Positions 31,801-46,800 of a stretch of 64,000 nucleotides of DNA are shown in pieces; the stretch's first letter is position 1; the number at the start of each line of letters is the position of its first letter. This DNA comes from Meandrina meandrites (taxonomy: Eukaryota; Cnidaria; Anthozoa; Scleractinia; Meandrinidae). A program made the position numbers and the translations under genes. Where the stretch lies: contig OY855904.1 in assembly GCA_963693305.1 (NCBI GenBank), positions 36,089,417 through 36,153,416 of the forward strand, read 5' to 3'. Below the pieces are notes generated by a model, which saw only the letters and a list, made by a program, of their open reading frames with translations, was not told where the DNA came from and ran no database searches.

Positions 31801-34800
31801 TTATAATTCTAGAGCTGAAAATCACACTCTTCAAACCAGGCGAGTGATCGGTGATTTGTACTCACCCAACATTACATTAATTTACATGCGAAACCAATGA
31901 TTTTGCTGGCTTTGCTGGCTTTATTAACCAGAATGCACTGCATGGTGACTAGGATTCCTGCTTACTAAAAGACAAGGTGACGTGCCTTGCTTACCAAGTC
32001 TAGAAATGCTCTTTGACTATTCAGCTCCCGCAGGGTGAATATAGTTTCATAAACCATGCTTCTCAACCAATTAGAATGTGCACTTCCCATATTCACCTCT
32101 GAAAAGTATACTAGCCTTATATGACTTGTGGCCTTTTCACCAACTAACCACTTATAATAATCACTGGTATGATGGTTCCTAAGCAAATCAAAACTCTGCA
32201 AATATGTTCTCCAATGCTCCAGTTTTTTTTGGTGTCTGGTATTATTTACCCAAGGATGATTACAATAATTTGTAAAATGTATGTCTTGGTCAAAATGTAA
32301 GCTAGTTTCTTTCTAATTTGAACTAGGCAGAGTGCCTACTACTGATAAGTAGACAGTGGTTGAGAGGGTGGTTCTACAGTACTTACTAACTACCATCAAC
32401 TTTTTTTGAAGGCTTATCGAGACCTGACTTGCATTACAAGGGATGGGCTTAGTTTGATTATCACAAGATTGACTGGTGTCATTACAGACAAGCTTAGTAA
32501 ACTACTTGATGGTGTTAGGAGTCAGGTAACTGCTATAATTGCGTTCGACGAAGGAGAATGCACCCTAATCGAGAAATACTCTAGCTTTTATGGACTATAC
32601 AACGTTGTCAATTTGGCCCCCCCAGAAAATTTTTCAGGGGCGAATGCAGGGTTTTCAAAAGTAACCGGCGCCCGACGCAAGTCACCGGCTACTTCGAGCG
32701 TTAGCGCCGTGTACTTTTGGAAGTCAAAATTACAAAAAAATAATAGTAATAAAAAACTGCGATTCCTATGGGTTAAGTTAAAGATAACATATTTTGTTCT
32801 TGCCCATTGATCGCGTTCCAGCATCAGAAATCGTAGCTCTTTTATTCAGCAGCATTTAACGTGGACCGGGAATCATTTGCGTTTTCCGGCGAAAGACTGA
32901 CATTTGATCCTTTCGTGACTAGTTTCTTCTTGCGTAAGCGAATGTGAATTCGTGAGAGCTTTGTACTTGGTGCTTTCTTTAAGAAAATGGTCCCAGTCAC
33001 CGGATGAAAAGGCAGAAATCACAGCCGCTTTTAACCAAGTTTGGGTTCAAACATCAAAGAAAGGAGAGTGCTGGTATGAAACACTTTTTAAAATGCAAAT
33101 TGTTTAGTGTTCGCCGGGTTTCTGTTTACAATCCCCCAGTCAATCAGAAAATACGTTTTGGTGCTTGTTATGAATGAAACATTGCTTGAAAACAATATTG
33201 TATCGCTTAGGTTGAATTATTTATTGTCAACAAGGCAATTTGTAAGGGATGCTTTTTATTTATTCAACGTTTGATTTCGTGAGGCACCGTTTCGTGAATG
33301 TGAACAGTGGCAGACTCCAGCGATTGTTGTTCAAATTTAACTTTTGATATAAGCCAAGGCATTTTTAAGATTTTTGTGAGACTTAAAGTTTAATTTCAAG
33401 TCTTCATCATTAGTAAACCGGATGAAACTGAATGTTTTACAGTTCTTTATGGAAAATTAATTTTATACGGAGCCGACACAGCCTTTTGTTTTCATGGAGT
33501 TTTACTGACATTGTTTGGTTAGCAGAGCATTGTTACTTTGATAACTAAACAACAGTTAAAACAGTTGTGCCCGCGGAATAAAATTGATTTATGTAATCGA
33601 TTGAAATTTAGCGAACAATGCATTATTTACGGAGCTTGTATGTAGCACTAAAAAATAAAATTAAAATCTCCGCCTTTCACTCAAATTTTGTATTCGCGAG
33701 GTCATTACGTGAGGCCGAAATAACTATGCTTGGTTTCTTTAAGGCGTTGGTCATGAAACTGTTCATCTTTGTTTTCAATAAGTAGGAAAACTCTGACTAC
33801 AAAAATAAATTTCAAAAGTTGATTCACATTATAACAGGTCAATGAAGTACTGATGAGGGAAAGAGGTCAATTTTTATTCGGATGTAATATGTAACGTGGG
33901 AAAAGCATTTTAATATGTATGAGTAAACATAATTTTCAAAAAAACTCTAGGTTATAATAAAGTGTACAACGACCTAAAAAATAACTTTTTGGTCCTGAAA
34001 ATGCACCAGAATGCACCTCAGAGCATGCAGATTTTCAATTTTTTCTGGGGGAGGCCTCCCATACCCCCCCTGCAGGAGGGGGAAAGCCCCTCCCGCACCC
34101 TCCCCATGGGCGGCTTTGCCGCCCAGCGCTGCTAGCGCGGCGCATTGGTGCTCCGGCTATTTTCAAATTTCCTCCTGATACTTTTTTCCATTTTGAAAAC
34201 CCTGGAATGATGTCATCTCCATGCCATGTGCTTCTGTTTTGCTGTTTGGAGTGATTTCTCTCGACAAAATTGTCCTGTGTTATGATCTGTTATCGCTGCT
34301 GTTTGGAGGGTTTTCATCCAAGGTAGAAGAGTTTTAATCAGCCACCGAACGTCGTAAAAGGAGTGGAAATCCAGTAACTCGATTCGTTGTTTTATAGGCA
34401 AGGTAAACCAGCGTGTTTGCATGCAAAACGATTCACAAAACTAGCTAAAATTGCAAATCGTTAGCATTTCATGTAAAACAATTGAGTAGAATAAGGATCA
34501 AAATTGTTTTATCGCTTCTTTGAATTTGTATTCTATAGTTATTCGCAGAATGTTTAGGCATTTTGATGAGGAAATCATTATTGAATATTATGAGTGTATT
34601 GACTATGAACGAAAAGTAGATGTGCTGTGCCTCGATCTATTTTCAAATTGAAGTGAAAGTATTTGTAGAAGTCTGTGGAGTTTTAGAAGTTGTGTAGTGC
34701 CAAAAGATATTAAACAACTAAAGTGAAATAAATAATTATTTGTCGTGTACATGATAATTCATTTCTATTCCATATGAATTTTAGTGTAAAAGAAATGAAT

Positions 34801-37800
34801 GCAAATTGCCCATTCATTTATGACTTTGTACGTTTCTGCTTTGTGAATGTCACATGAAGTGCTAGGAGCGACTTCTATTCACGTTGTTTTACAATATTCT
34901 GACATCAATGAGAATTTGCCTAGTCTGAAATGTCATCCGTCCTCTCTTCCTTACCCCCCCAGAGGAGGGGCGCGGGCGAGAAGGACGTCTGAATTCCCAG
35001 CGTTATAATGCCGTCCCGTGACGTCACTGAGTAATTTATGCAATTTTGCATAATTTGCCAGTTGTGAAAATATCCATGCCATCAGTCACGGAGAAAGCGT
35101 GCTAGTTACTCAAGTGGTTTGTGTTTTGTGTGCGTGCTGCCAAGTTCGATCAACCAACTTCTTGAATCGACTTCTGAGGGAGTCCATCATTTCCCGTGGA
35201 AATGGAGATAAGGAAGCTGCCGATCGCTTAGAAAACTCGTATTTGTCTAGATTTGCCGTATTATATTAAATTCGGTCTTTCAACCTTTTTGCTTCACTTG
35301 TTTCTGAAGGACACTATATGTAGTAATATCTGGGGGCAGTAAGTTGAATAGACTGTGGCCTTGAAAATGTGAAATGTCTAGCTCTAGAGGTCATAGGTCT
35401 GAACGGTTTCCTGTTTGTCACATGTTTCGCTATTGCAGTTTCTTTTGGCTCGTTTCTATTTGCAAGATATGCTTTAAGCTCTCGAAGTGTTCGCTCTGGA
35501 AGGGCAAGGTCTGAAATATTCCGTGAAAATATTGATTACTTGCATTTAATAATATTTGTACGTGATGCCGGGCAAGATCTATTGATCTTATCACACGTGA
35601 CTTATTTATCTTTGTCTGGCTTCGCCAGAGACTGTTAAGAGGCCCTGCCAGGGTAAATTCCGACAGGCGACATGGGCCAAAAAGTGGCGACAGCGCCCGA
35701 ACGAAATAGCGACAAACGACTGACAAAGACAAATGTTGGCGCTAAATTTCCGACATCGTCGTGAAGCCTTGACAAAACGCCGACACGAGACACTTTAAAA
35801 TTCCGACAAGCGACCTGGGATCCCCCCCTGGCAGGGCCTCTGTTAATTGTAGCTTTACTTTGAGAAAGCTAAAAGTTGGTTTTAGAGAGACATTCTGTGT
35901 TGAAAGTGTTATGCATCTTGCATTTATTTGATCGAGCATTTTGTCTCCTGAGCTCAATGGTTATGTTTCGCCTCCCTTGTTCGTTATTTTACGTTCTGGC
36001 AACACATGTTTTAAATTTTAGATTTGAAATCTCACGCGCAAATCTGTTGACATGTTTTGCGTCTGAATTGAAGTAAACACGAAGGCCGCTTCGCCAATCA
36101 GAAACAGTAATCTATTTCACCAACAGCATAAAACAATGCCTTTTTAATCTGCACCAATCAAAAGTTACTTACCATTTTCGCAAAAGTCTGTGACGTCACA
36201 GGACGGCATTATTACGCTGGGAATTCAGACGTCCTTCTTGCCCGCGCCCCTCCTCTGGGGGGTAAGGAAGAGAGGACGGATGACATTTCAGACTAGAATT
36301 TGCCGTTCCATTCATTATTTGAGGTTCTTTTTGACCTTTGGCAAACAATCACTGCTATGATGACAGATCATGTTTCCGTCCGGTTGAATGGCTTCTTCTG
36401 TAACACCCAATTTACGATAACATAGCTTGCAAGCAAAGAAAAATTCTGCTTTAACATATCAAGAACTGCTACAGTGTCACAATTTTTTCACAGTTTATTG
36501 AACCCCTTCGAAAACAACACAACCCATTTCTTGATGCGACAAATTCCAGTTTATTTTGCAGAGGGTTGCAGAGAGATGTTCTTTTGGCTCGTCACGCAAT
36601 CTTACCTCCAAAATGTTGTGTGATGAGATTCCTCTCTCACTCATCCTCATCGCTCCATTTGAGGCATATTAAATGGCATAGTTTGCCAACAACCTTGCTC
36701 CTTTGCTACTACCTGACTCTCCATCTTAGGTCGAACGCACTCCCCTAATCGCTGATTACTACTAGTTTTAAAAAAAAATCTTACTTAATTTTGGTAGTTG
36801 ATAATAATACCTCCCATAACCACTGACAGTATTTTTATTAGTGATTTTCTAAGCCATGTGAGTTTAGTATAATGTCAATAACACACATCTAAAATTATAG
36901 AACACAATGGTCACATGCATGACTGGTAAGTATATTTGTTTAAGCTATGTCCTGTAAATTAACAATTATAATTGTTCCTTAAAAGGGCTCAGGCTAACTG
37001 TGATGACTAATTACATGTACTACATTATAATAGTAGTCACTACAGTCTAGGTAAAATTTTAGTGAATTTTGATACCATGATATAGACAGAATCAGGGCTT
37101 CACCTTGGCCGTAGGCAACTAGCCAAATACTTATTTTTTAGTAGATTTTCAGGTTTGGCTAATGGAATGCTCTCAGCTCCTAGCCATGTTGAGTACTGAT
37201 ACATAGTACTCACAACTGATGACGCATTATTGTAAAATAATGGCAAGCAAAAAGAGCATTTTGCCTAGTGATTATTACTATTTTACTAGCCATAAGGCTC
37301 AACTGTTAAAAAAAGTTAAGGTCAAGCCCTGCAGAATATTCACCAACAACCACTTAAAGACTAAACATGTGGCACTGAACACCAGAATATGCTTTCTCAA
37401 TCAGTTACAGGTGGAACATTTATAACCAATTTTGATGCTGGTACAGTTGTGCAAATTGATCTGCCAGCCTAAAAATAATTAATTTTACAAATTAAATTTG
37501 TCGTCAGTTTTTAGAGAGGTGGTTGTAGAAACAATCAAATGATCTACTCTGAAATTTGTTGAACATAACTGAGTGTTTTACAATAAGGTGTAGATAATAA
37601 TGTATTGTAATTGCTAATTCAAAGCATTGTTGTCCTCTGTAGGTATTGTGGCTTTCTTGTGAACTAATAAAGGGCTCTGTTCCTGGTGTGGAGGGACTGT
37701 GTCAAGCTCTTCTCAGACAAATTTCTGGAGGGGATAACTCACCTTCAAATGTCTGGCTTGCAGAAAATGTCTTAGGATTATTAAACAGCAATAGGTATAA

Positions 37801-40800
37801 AATAATTTGCATTGAGCTTCTCTTCATTTTTTTACAGTCAAACCCCTCTAACTGTAGCCACCCAACTAAGTTTTTGACATCTATTGTGATTAGTGTAATG
37901 AGTTTTATGGCTCCTGGTTGCTTTAAAGTACCAATGAGATGTCTTGAAAAATGGAAGACAAAGTTTCAAACATTAATATTGCATCATTCATCATCAAATG
38001 TCAGAGTTTGAAAGGGTTTCAGACTACGTTTCAAATGAGTAATCTGCCAAGTTGAACTGGCGATAAACAAATTTTATGCTGACAGAAGTGTGGTCAAACC
38101 GTATTTTTTTTGTATTGGAACTGTATTTTAAAGATTTTTGTGAGACTAACTTTCAATTTCAAGCTTTTTGCATTTATAAAACCAAATGAAACTGAACGTT
38201 TTAGAGATCTTTCAGATCTTTACAGAAATTTAATTTAAGAAGCCAACAGATGTTTATGTCTCGCTGAACATACCAGTAAATGTTTTGTACCATTTGGTTT
38301 TATGGTGTTTTATTCTGAGGCAAGCATTAAAGCTCTTTTTGCTAACTTAACAGTTAAAAACTGTTTAAAGTTCAAATTCAAACTGTTGTGCAACCAGAAG
38401 CCATCAAACTAATCACAAACTTGTCAAAAAGAAATAAAAAACTTGGTCAGGTGGCTACGGTTCATGCATTCTCATCCCCAGAGGCCGCGATCCTACTGGT
38501 CTGCACCAAGAATCGAGACCTCTGGCAGAGAATGCGGTTCAAGGCATTCGACTGTAAAGGACAAGTGTTACTGCATTTTTGGCTTGTCAACTACATGTAA
38601 GACAGTGTTGATTTTATCAACTGAGTGGTAGCCATAATTAGCAGTTATTGGATGAGACTGAGTATGATATGAAGAAATATGCAGATCTCGGAGGGTGTTA
38701 TCTGCCAAAGCCTTTGGCATCAGCGGTTGACACCCTCCAAGATCTGCATAATTCTTTATCAAGGAAAGCCGAATTCAATAATTGTTTTGTTATTCATTCA
38801 AAATATTTCCTGAGCTCTAAGAACAGAAAATGCATTTAAATGGGTTCTCACTTTGGCATTGAATTTTTGCAAAACAGTGACCAATTTCTCTGCTGTTGCT
38901 GGTTTTTGGATGTTTCTCTCCAGAGGTTAAGCTTAAAAAATCAAGTGACTTCCCTTCAAAGCTTTTTTGTGTTTTTGCTATCTTTATCATCAAATAATTT
39001 GGAAATGCTTTCATCGCGATGTGGTTTCTAGCTGTTCGGCATAAAAGCCGTTGTTGTGTGACATGAATCGTCCAGTAATGTTTCTATTATTTGATGATTG
39101 ACATCAATAGTCAAATAAAAGAAACATTTTCCAAAATTAATGTTGCCGGTGCCAGCTGATTAGCTGGAATTAACTGGGGATTGAAAGCCAATCAAAAATG
39201 GAGACATAATTATTTTGAATAAATAATAATACAATTTACTTCTAATCCTTGCATACACTGTGAGAATGGTGCACATGTAATACTGTATGTTCAGCAATGC
39301 AAACTGTGTGGCTCAGTTTCTCTTGCTTTGACAAATGGATACTTAGAAGCCTTGATCTTTCAATCTTGCATTGGCCCTGTGCTGTAAACCATTCATCACT
39401 AATATTTAATAACTGTTAGTAGAAAAACATTTATTGGACAAGTCAGTATTCAGTTTTCTGTTTGTTTTCAGAGCTTGGCTAGAGAAAAACCCTATGCTAC
39501 TGGCAACTGCTGTGTACACATTCCTTCGGTTATTGGAAGATCATGAAGCACCGCCATTCAAAAACTTACGCCAAATGGAAACTGAATTCTGTTCCTCACT
39601 TCTAAGGGAAAGGGTATGGTTAAATAAACACCATGCAAATTTAAAACCATAATTTTTGTTAACTACACAAGTTTTAGTTACAGTGCAGGTACTTGAAGTG
39701 TGCCACTTGTAACAAACTCAGAGACTCAAAGGGTAGTGCAGAATGTAATACGGCCTATGGATTGACAGTACGTTATTTTCCCTTGAGTTTAAGGAGGCTC
39801 ACAATAGTTTCAAGCAATTTCCAGCACTTAAACTTTGATGGTCCAGTACTACAAACCATTATCAGTTGTTGCTACAATAACTATTTCAAACAAATGCCTG
39901 ATCATTACTGAACAAGTTAAAGTCATTTTTATGACGTCACTTGTTACCATAGCAACAGTTTAACCTGTTAAAAACACCCTTAATTTTCCATTTAAGTGCT
40001 TATAACTCAAAAACGAGCACGGTGACCCCCATTTTTTATCATTGAATAATGACCAGCATGTTAAAATGCAACTTTTTGCAAAGTTAAAAAAAAATTATCT
40101 AGCAGTTTCAGAGCCACCTTAAAGTTCCGAAAATTTAAGGTGGCTCTGAAACCGCTAGATAAATTTTTTTTAACTTTGCAAAAAGTTGCATCTTAATATG
40201 CTGGTCATTATTCAATAATAAAAAATGGGGGTCACCGTGCTCGTTTTTGAGTTATAAGCACTTAAAGGGGCACTATCACGGCTGATCATAGAAATTTCTA
40301 TTTTCTAATTTCCTCAGTATATTTCCAAATGCCACCAAATACATGAATAAATTTGATAAATAGATCCCACAAAACAGGATAGAACAGTTATTTTGAGGAA
40401 GAAGTACAGGATTGCAAGGATGGAAGTGGATTGCGATTGATTTTTGGACAGGATGTCCAGAATTCAAAGCTGCCATTCTGGTGAAATTTTGAACATTTTG
40501 TTAGTCACTGTTTCCTCTTAGTTGATATTTCTTTGCATTTACCACTGTAAGCCTTTTTTTCTTCCTATTGCAAGACAATTAAGTACAATTTATAGCAAGC
40601 TACAGCCCATTCTTATAAAATATGATATTTCAGCCGTGATAGTGCCCCTTTAAATGGAAAATTAAGGGTGTTTTTAACAGGCTAAACTGTTGCTGTGGTA
40701 ACCAGTGACATCATGAAAGTGGCCACAACTTCTTTAGTACTGATTGGACATTGGTTTGATATCATTATTGTAGCACCAACTGATAAGTATTTGTAGTACT

Positions 40801-43800
40801 GGCCCATCAAAGTTTAAGAGGTGGAATGTGCTGGAAACAATTGGGAGCCTCCTTAAGTCAAGTAGATTGACTTGTCAGTTTGAAAGGCTTTGTTATATAT
40901 TATCTTGAATCTCTCTCCTTTCCTCCATGTCCTTTGAAATGCCATGCACGTGGGGCTCATGGCAAATAATTTTAGTCAGCTAAATTTTCAGTCATTCGAA
41001 TCATTGTGTTAAAATGTGTCAAATGTGAACTTTCGTTAATTTGAATTTCAGTAAGGCGCTGAAACAGAGAAAGTAATATTTTTTCTTTTCCGTGTGAGAT
41101 GTAATATGATAGTTTTGTTTTTCTCTTTAACGCATGTAACATGATACTTCCATGTAACATGATATCTTTGTTTTTCTCTCAAACGTGCTTATGCTTGTAA
41201 TTTGATACTTTTGTTTTTCTCCCAAATGTATGTTGCAAAGGAATGTGATCTGGATCTTTTGTTTTTCTTTTTGTTACTATGCGTGATTTTAACTATTAAA
41301 CTTTGAGTCAAGGAAACCAAAAAAATTAATTCAAACAACAGATGGTTAAAATTCGGTTCACAACGCAGTTTTGAATGCCTTGAAATTCACGCCGCTTCCG
41401 GTTGTCTAGATGTCAAAGTTTGGCCAATCAGCACAGTCCGTAATGGGGTGTCTCATTTTTGAGTTATTTTTTTCAAAAAAAATAACTCTTAGTCGGCGTG
41501 AAGGCGTATTTGGCTATTAAGTGGGTGGATGTTGGTTGGGTGGATCATTCATGTATGTATTTCACACCAATCAGATTTGAGATTCTATCAAGGACCAATC
41601 AAATTGCGGCTTGTATGTATGGATCGTTTTTATGAATAATTTGTTTTCGGTTCAAGGTACGGCCATTTTTTTTTTGCTATAGATTCAACCTTATTTGGCC
41701 GTGTTGGTCTGAAGTCTCTATTCCAGTTCTTGATTTTTATGTAGCTTTGGGTGAGAACCTTGTGTGTGGGTTCTGAAACCGAAAAGTGTTTGGAAATTTG
41801 ATGGTGGTGAAGGTGATTCTCTCGGTTTGCCGAATCAACTAGTTCAGTTGACGACAGAATATGGGTATAGTATTTGTTGATCACTTTATTTTAAATTTTA
41901 TGATGTTTTTGAGTAGAATAAATATGTGTATTGAGAATAAATGTTGTGACTTCCATTTTTAATGTCAGTGTTGTGTGTTTGCTCAACGTTTTGTTTTGGT
42001 CCCCAAATGGGACAAACTGATGCACTGTGGGTTGTTTGTAAGGGCGAGTGTTAAAGAAATTAAACGAGAAATCTTTGAGATTCTAACCGCGCGGTGTTTA
42101 AACTGTTTTCTCTCGGTTAAAAGTATAGCATTAGTAGTTTTCCTATTAGTAGGAGCTTTGACTAAGTAATAACACGAGCGACCACAAATCTCTCAAGATT
42201 TTCCTCCCAAATTAAGAATAACGTAATTGTATAATATGTCGAGGCATGTGCGTTTATTTGGGTTTGAGAGTTGCCAAATAATTGGTATTTTCGTGAGGTT
42301 GGAATGCGGCCGGAGACGGTTCGACGTTTCCTGCTTAGGAATAGTAGGACTTCACATGGGCGGTCATGAGTTATTTATTGTACGATCGTTTGAAAAGCTC
42401 ATGACGTGATGATGTTACAAGGGCACGTTTTGTCTGCTCGGCAAATATTAAATTAGGTGTTTTGACAACGTGGTTGCAGCAAGAGAAAATCATCATTTGT
42501 GCCGCGAGTGAGGGCCGTAGGAAGGTATAGTAGTCGTTGTGCGAGTCTCGCGTTTCAAGCTTCGCATTGTTGATGGCTATCTTTAGTAGTATGGTGGTGC
42601 AATGCGGTTATTTCCGTACCAATGACGTAATGCTTGCAAGTGTTTACGTCGGCCAAATTTATTTTCTTCAGATCTCTGAACTCGCCTCGATGAAACAGCC
42701 AAAAGATTCACTTGAACTGGCTAAACCGACAAGAAATAGTCGCAAAATTGCAAACAAATTAGCGGCCGTCGCTTCTGGCGAAATAAACATGCAAAGTAAA
42801 CATAATCTTGTTTGTCACGTACCGAAAGTGAAAGCTCCATGTCAGCGCATTCCATGGCTGACGCAATACCTTTTTAGTGTATTTAATATTCCCAACGCAA
42901 AGCGGTTGCAGTTACGTTTACTCATAGGCAAAAGAAAAAAAGACAGACAGCTTTTTGGTAGTCTCCTTTGAAGCCGTTGTTTGGGCTTGTCACGCAAAAA
43001 ACAACGGCTGAAAAGAAGACTAGCTTTTTGGGTGTGCAGTCAAGCGTGGCACACAACTTCATCGAAAGCTATTTTTAGCACGGCCGTGGGAATATGATGA
43101 TGTTACGCTTACAAGTTAGGGCACGTTTCTGCTTCTGGTTGCGAAATTAAAATTGTACCAGTCCAAGTAAAATCGTCACGTGGTTTGGCCGAAATGCACT
43201 GGTGACTAGAGTTGTTTGTTTCTCGCTTCGTCGAAAGAAACACGTACTTGCTTGCAGAAAGGTTTCTGTTTTATATTGATGATGAAAATAACGGAGCCAT
43301 TTCAGAAACCCGAGAATACTTTGTTCTTGTTCCATCTGGCTATTCGCTTGCAATTTCTGGGTCAATTTGGCTTTCTTAGAGAGCGTGTTTGCGATTTTGT
43401 GATCATGTTTACGGTAAATGTTGTCAACAGTTTTCAATCCATGTTCTGATGTACTTAGCGGTTTTCTTTCGGCTTGGAATGAAAGGGGACGGATAGTTAA
43501 ACATGAAGGTAACCTTAAAAGTGACTACCAGATATTTTTTTCTGTTTACTTTTGAAGAAATTACTGACGTATTTATTGTCTTCAACGGTATGGTTCGATC
43601 GATCGGTTGCACACCAAAGTAAAGCAGCCTAATTTTAGAACGTTTGCACAATTTCTTTTTAAATTGTTTTTGAGTTATTTTTCCAAAAGTAGCTCTTAGT
43701 CGGCACGATAGACCGTGCACATGAACCATGCACAAATAGCTCAACCCATGAAATAGACCATCCCAACAGGACTAACACCCAGTTTTACCCCAAGCCACCC

Positions 43801-46800
43801 AATCAATTGAAAAAATAACTCCTGCACGCTTAGCGTGCCTATGTTTATGCATGGCTGGTTTTAACCATCAAGTAACATGTAAATACACTCCGTCACGAAA
43901 GTAGTTTCTCAAAAAGCAATAAACGGATCAAACCACAACAAATCTTTTTCGTAAGTGTTTTCAAACCGAAGTACATCTGGAATATTTGTTTCCTGATTTT
44001 TGGGAAATTTGTGCCAAAAATCCCCATGCAAATTTTTGCATATTTAATTACGAAAGCGATGTGTATTTACCCAGATTTACCAGAACTATGCAATGAAAAC
44101 GTGCTAAAACACAGCAGCATCAACGTTAGCTGCTTTGCTTTTAGTAATAAAACAAATTATAATATGTATATTTTCGATGAATCAAATGAAATTGTTGTTT
44201 TAGTTTAAGAAATGTGCCACATCAAGAATTATTTCGCATGAAGCATGAAGGCCTAAAAGTCTAATTTAATTAACTGCGGTTTAAACTTGGCGCCATTGAG
44301 TCTACAAGAATCGTACCGCGGAGAAAAGCACACGATGTTCGTGATTTCAAGCACGAAATAGATTTATCTTCTGCGCATGCGTTTAGTGCAAAGTTTCCTC
44401 CTCCAGCAAGAATGGTACCACAAGGAAACGAAAAGGTTTTCAGAAACAAATATATAGTCTTTGAGTTCTTCACATACAAGTAACAAAGTTGAACTCCAAG
44501 TTTTACCTAGTGGACACACTCGGGCACTCCCCACCTCTTACCCCCTTCACAACAATAATTAATTATTATTAATTGAAATTAATTAATTAATTGACTATCA
44601 AAGTTTACACCATAGCGCCTTAGCGGTTTAGTAGATGGCAACCCATATAACCATCACAATAGTGTATTCTGCACTAAAAACAGTCAAAAAGTTGATATTT
44701 GAGAACAAGAGTTGCTCACCATTTTAGTTAACAAATCTATCACATCGAAGAAAAGGTCAATCACTTTTATTAATTATCACAAGATTCTATAATAAAAATC
44801 TGGAACCCAACAATTTTGTGAAAAGTTCCAGTCAGGAAAGTTTGTCATTTTGTGGTTTCAGCTTCGTAGAAGAGAAACCTCTATGTCATTGAGTGTGTAA
44901 GCAAGTAAGTCTGTGACTTTTCATCGGAAAGCCAACTTAATGCCAACGGGACACGGACACAACAAGTCAAGTGTATTTTTTTGACAGGTGTTTGCCTTTG
45001 GGCTACAAAATACTTGCACTCTATATTTCTTCATATCGATTACATGTAAAAGATCAAAGCTACATTTTTCTTTGGGCAGTATTTCAGTGAAATCAAGGAG
45101 TTAAATTTTGGAGAGCTGTTCAGCACTTTGTTTATGCTGCCCAAGAAACTCAATTATCAAAATGTCATTAATTCAGAGTGCTTTTCATAATTAAGTTTGG
45201 AAATAGAAACTTAAGACAATGGCGGCTTGGCGGCAGATGCCGCAAAAACTACAGAGTGTGACAAACGAGTGTAGAACACTTCGTATGGACAAGATAACTG
45301 GCTGAATTAACTTGATTTATTTAATCAACTCCTGAAATGGGTAAGTGATGTAACATTCACGTTCAATCTACTTTTAATAGGAGAGTCAGTTAAGTTTAGA
45401 AGTTAGTGGAAATTAACACGAAATAATATTTAATTGAAAGCTTGAATGCAAACGTCGCTAAAGGAACAAAGAAAATGTTTGCTCAGCTAAGTGTCAGAAA
45501 ATGAAAACCAACCAAGCCAGCCGGGTAAAACTTATGCAACAACTACAAAGAAAAGAAAGAAATAATGTATGATATTCAAGACTCTATCTACATAAACACA
45601 GTGATGCTCGAGTGCTTTCAGTTTCTGTTTCGCAGCTACCTAACCAGAAATAAATGACAATACAAACAGACTTAAAAGTAACTGTTTGCACAGTGATAAT
45701 GGAGCCTCATGATTGAACTTTAAGCATAGCCACGTTGCTTGGCACCAAATGAAAACTTCTTGACGCACTGAAAGAGATCACCGCTCCGTTAAAACATGGT
45801 AAACAGCTATTCAGTTTGCAAGGCTAACATAGCCAGTTTGCCAGAAGGGAATTAGACTTCTTACGTTCGTGTTATACGCCGGCACATTTCAACAGAACTA
45901 ATCTACTATAAAACAATCGACAATAGACTTGTTTATTTATAAAGTTAATATTGGTTAACCTTTAGCCACTACTGATTGGACAATCAACGGAATCATCCCG
46001 GTGTCTTAAAACGGAAAATTACTTTTCTTATCCTATTGGTCTTGAAAGAGATCTGGGTTTATCCCGAGTGAAATAATTGACAGTTACAAGTCTATTGTGA
46101 TTGGTCAATCACTGGAAGGAACAGACATATTGTAGTTATTTTTTTAATAGTTTTGAACAAGTACAATTGCATATGGACATGTTCATTTTTAAATTTTTTT
46201 TCTGTTCTATGCAAAAACTTGCTCCATTTTCAGAGCAAAATTCATAACAAAGAGGGAACAAATATTTTAGCTATTTTGCACTTTAAAAAACCTTTAGAAA
46301 GAGACGCTTCATGATTTGATCTGTGTAGCACTTTTCAAGAAACAACTTTGGAGCATGTTTTTTGAAACACTCTAAGTGCAACTTGAATTAAACACGCCAC
46401 ATTGTCTTTTAAAATGAGCCATACAATAAAAATTAATGTGCCCAGCTCATGTGCGATGGAAGATCAAAATTGTGCATCGCAAGGCTTGCTTGTTATTCGC
46501 TGTGAAATAATTATATCCTCTTGGAAGTAACCAAGTAAAGTTTATTGGCAATCACAACCTTTTTTATGATGAAAGAAAAAAAAGTTCCTCATTTTAATAG
46601 CAGCATTGTTCAACACTGTTGTGCATTCCCAGGTGGAAGATGTCTTCTTTCCATATGAATGAAATTTTTTGTTTAAAAGTGGTATATTTCAACTGAAAGA
46701 CTATTAATTATTGTAAGTGATTTTCATTTCAAGGTTTAAGACTGTGAGACATTATGATTATGGACAAAAGTAGCTGCGAATAATCTTTGCAGTGCAAATG

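Larger units (their letters stand above)
32526..37642 (+). other. INTS3 intron 4
   Basis: Contains the elements at 32647-34204 and 34920-36295 (with 35639-35839 nested), then about 1.3 kb of AT-rich DNA. Near 37095-37330 a tagcca-rich block resembles sequence at 54,110-54,190, suggesting another dispersed repeat. Confidence 0.6.

Noticed and set aside
42537..42971. 144-residue plus frame in intron 6
   Set aside because: Some basic, protein-like composition but no family recognised and no neighbouring coding signal.
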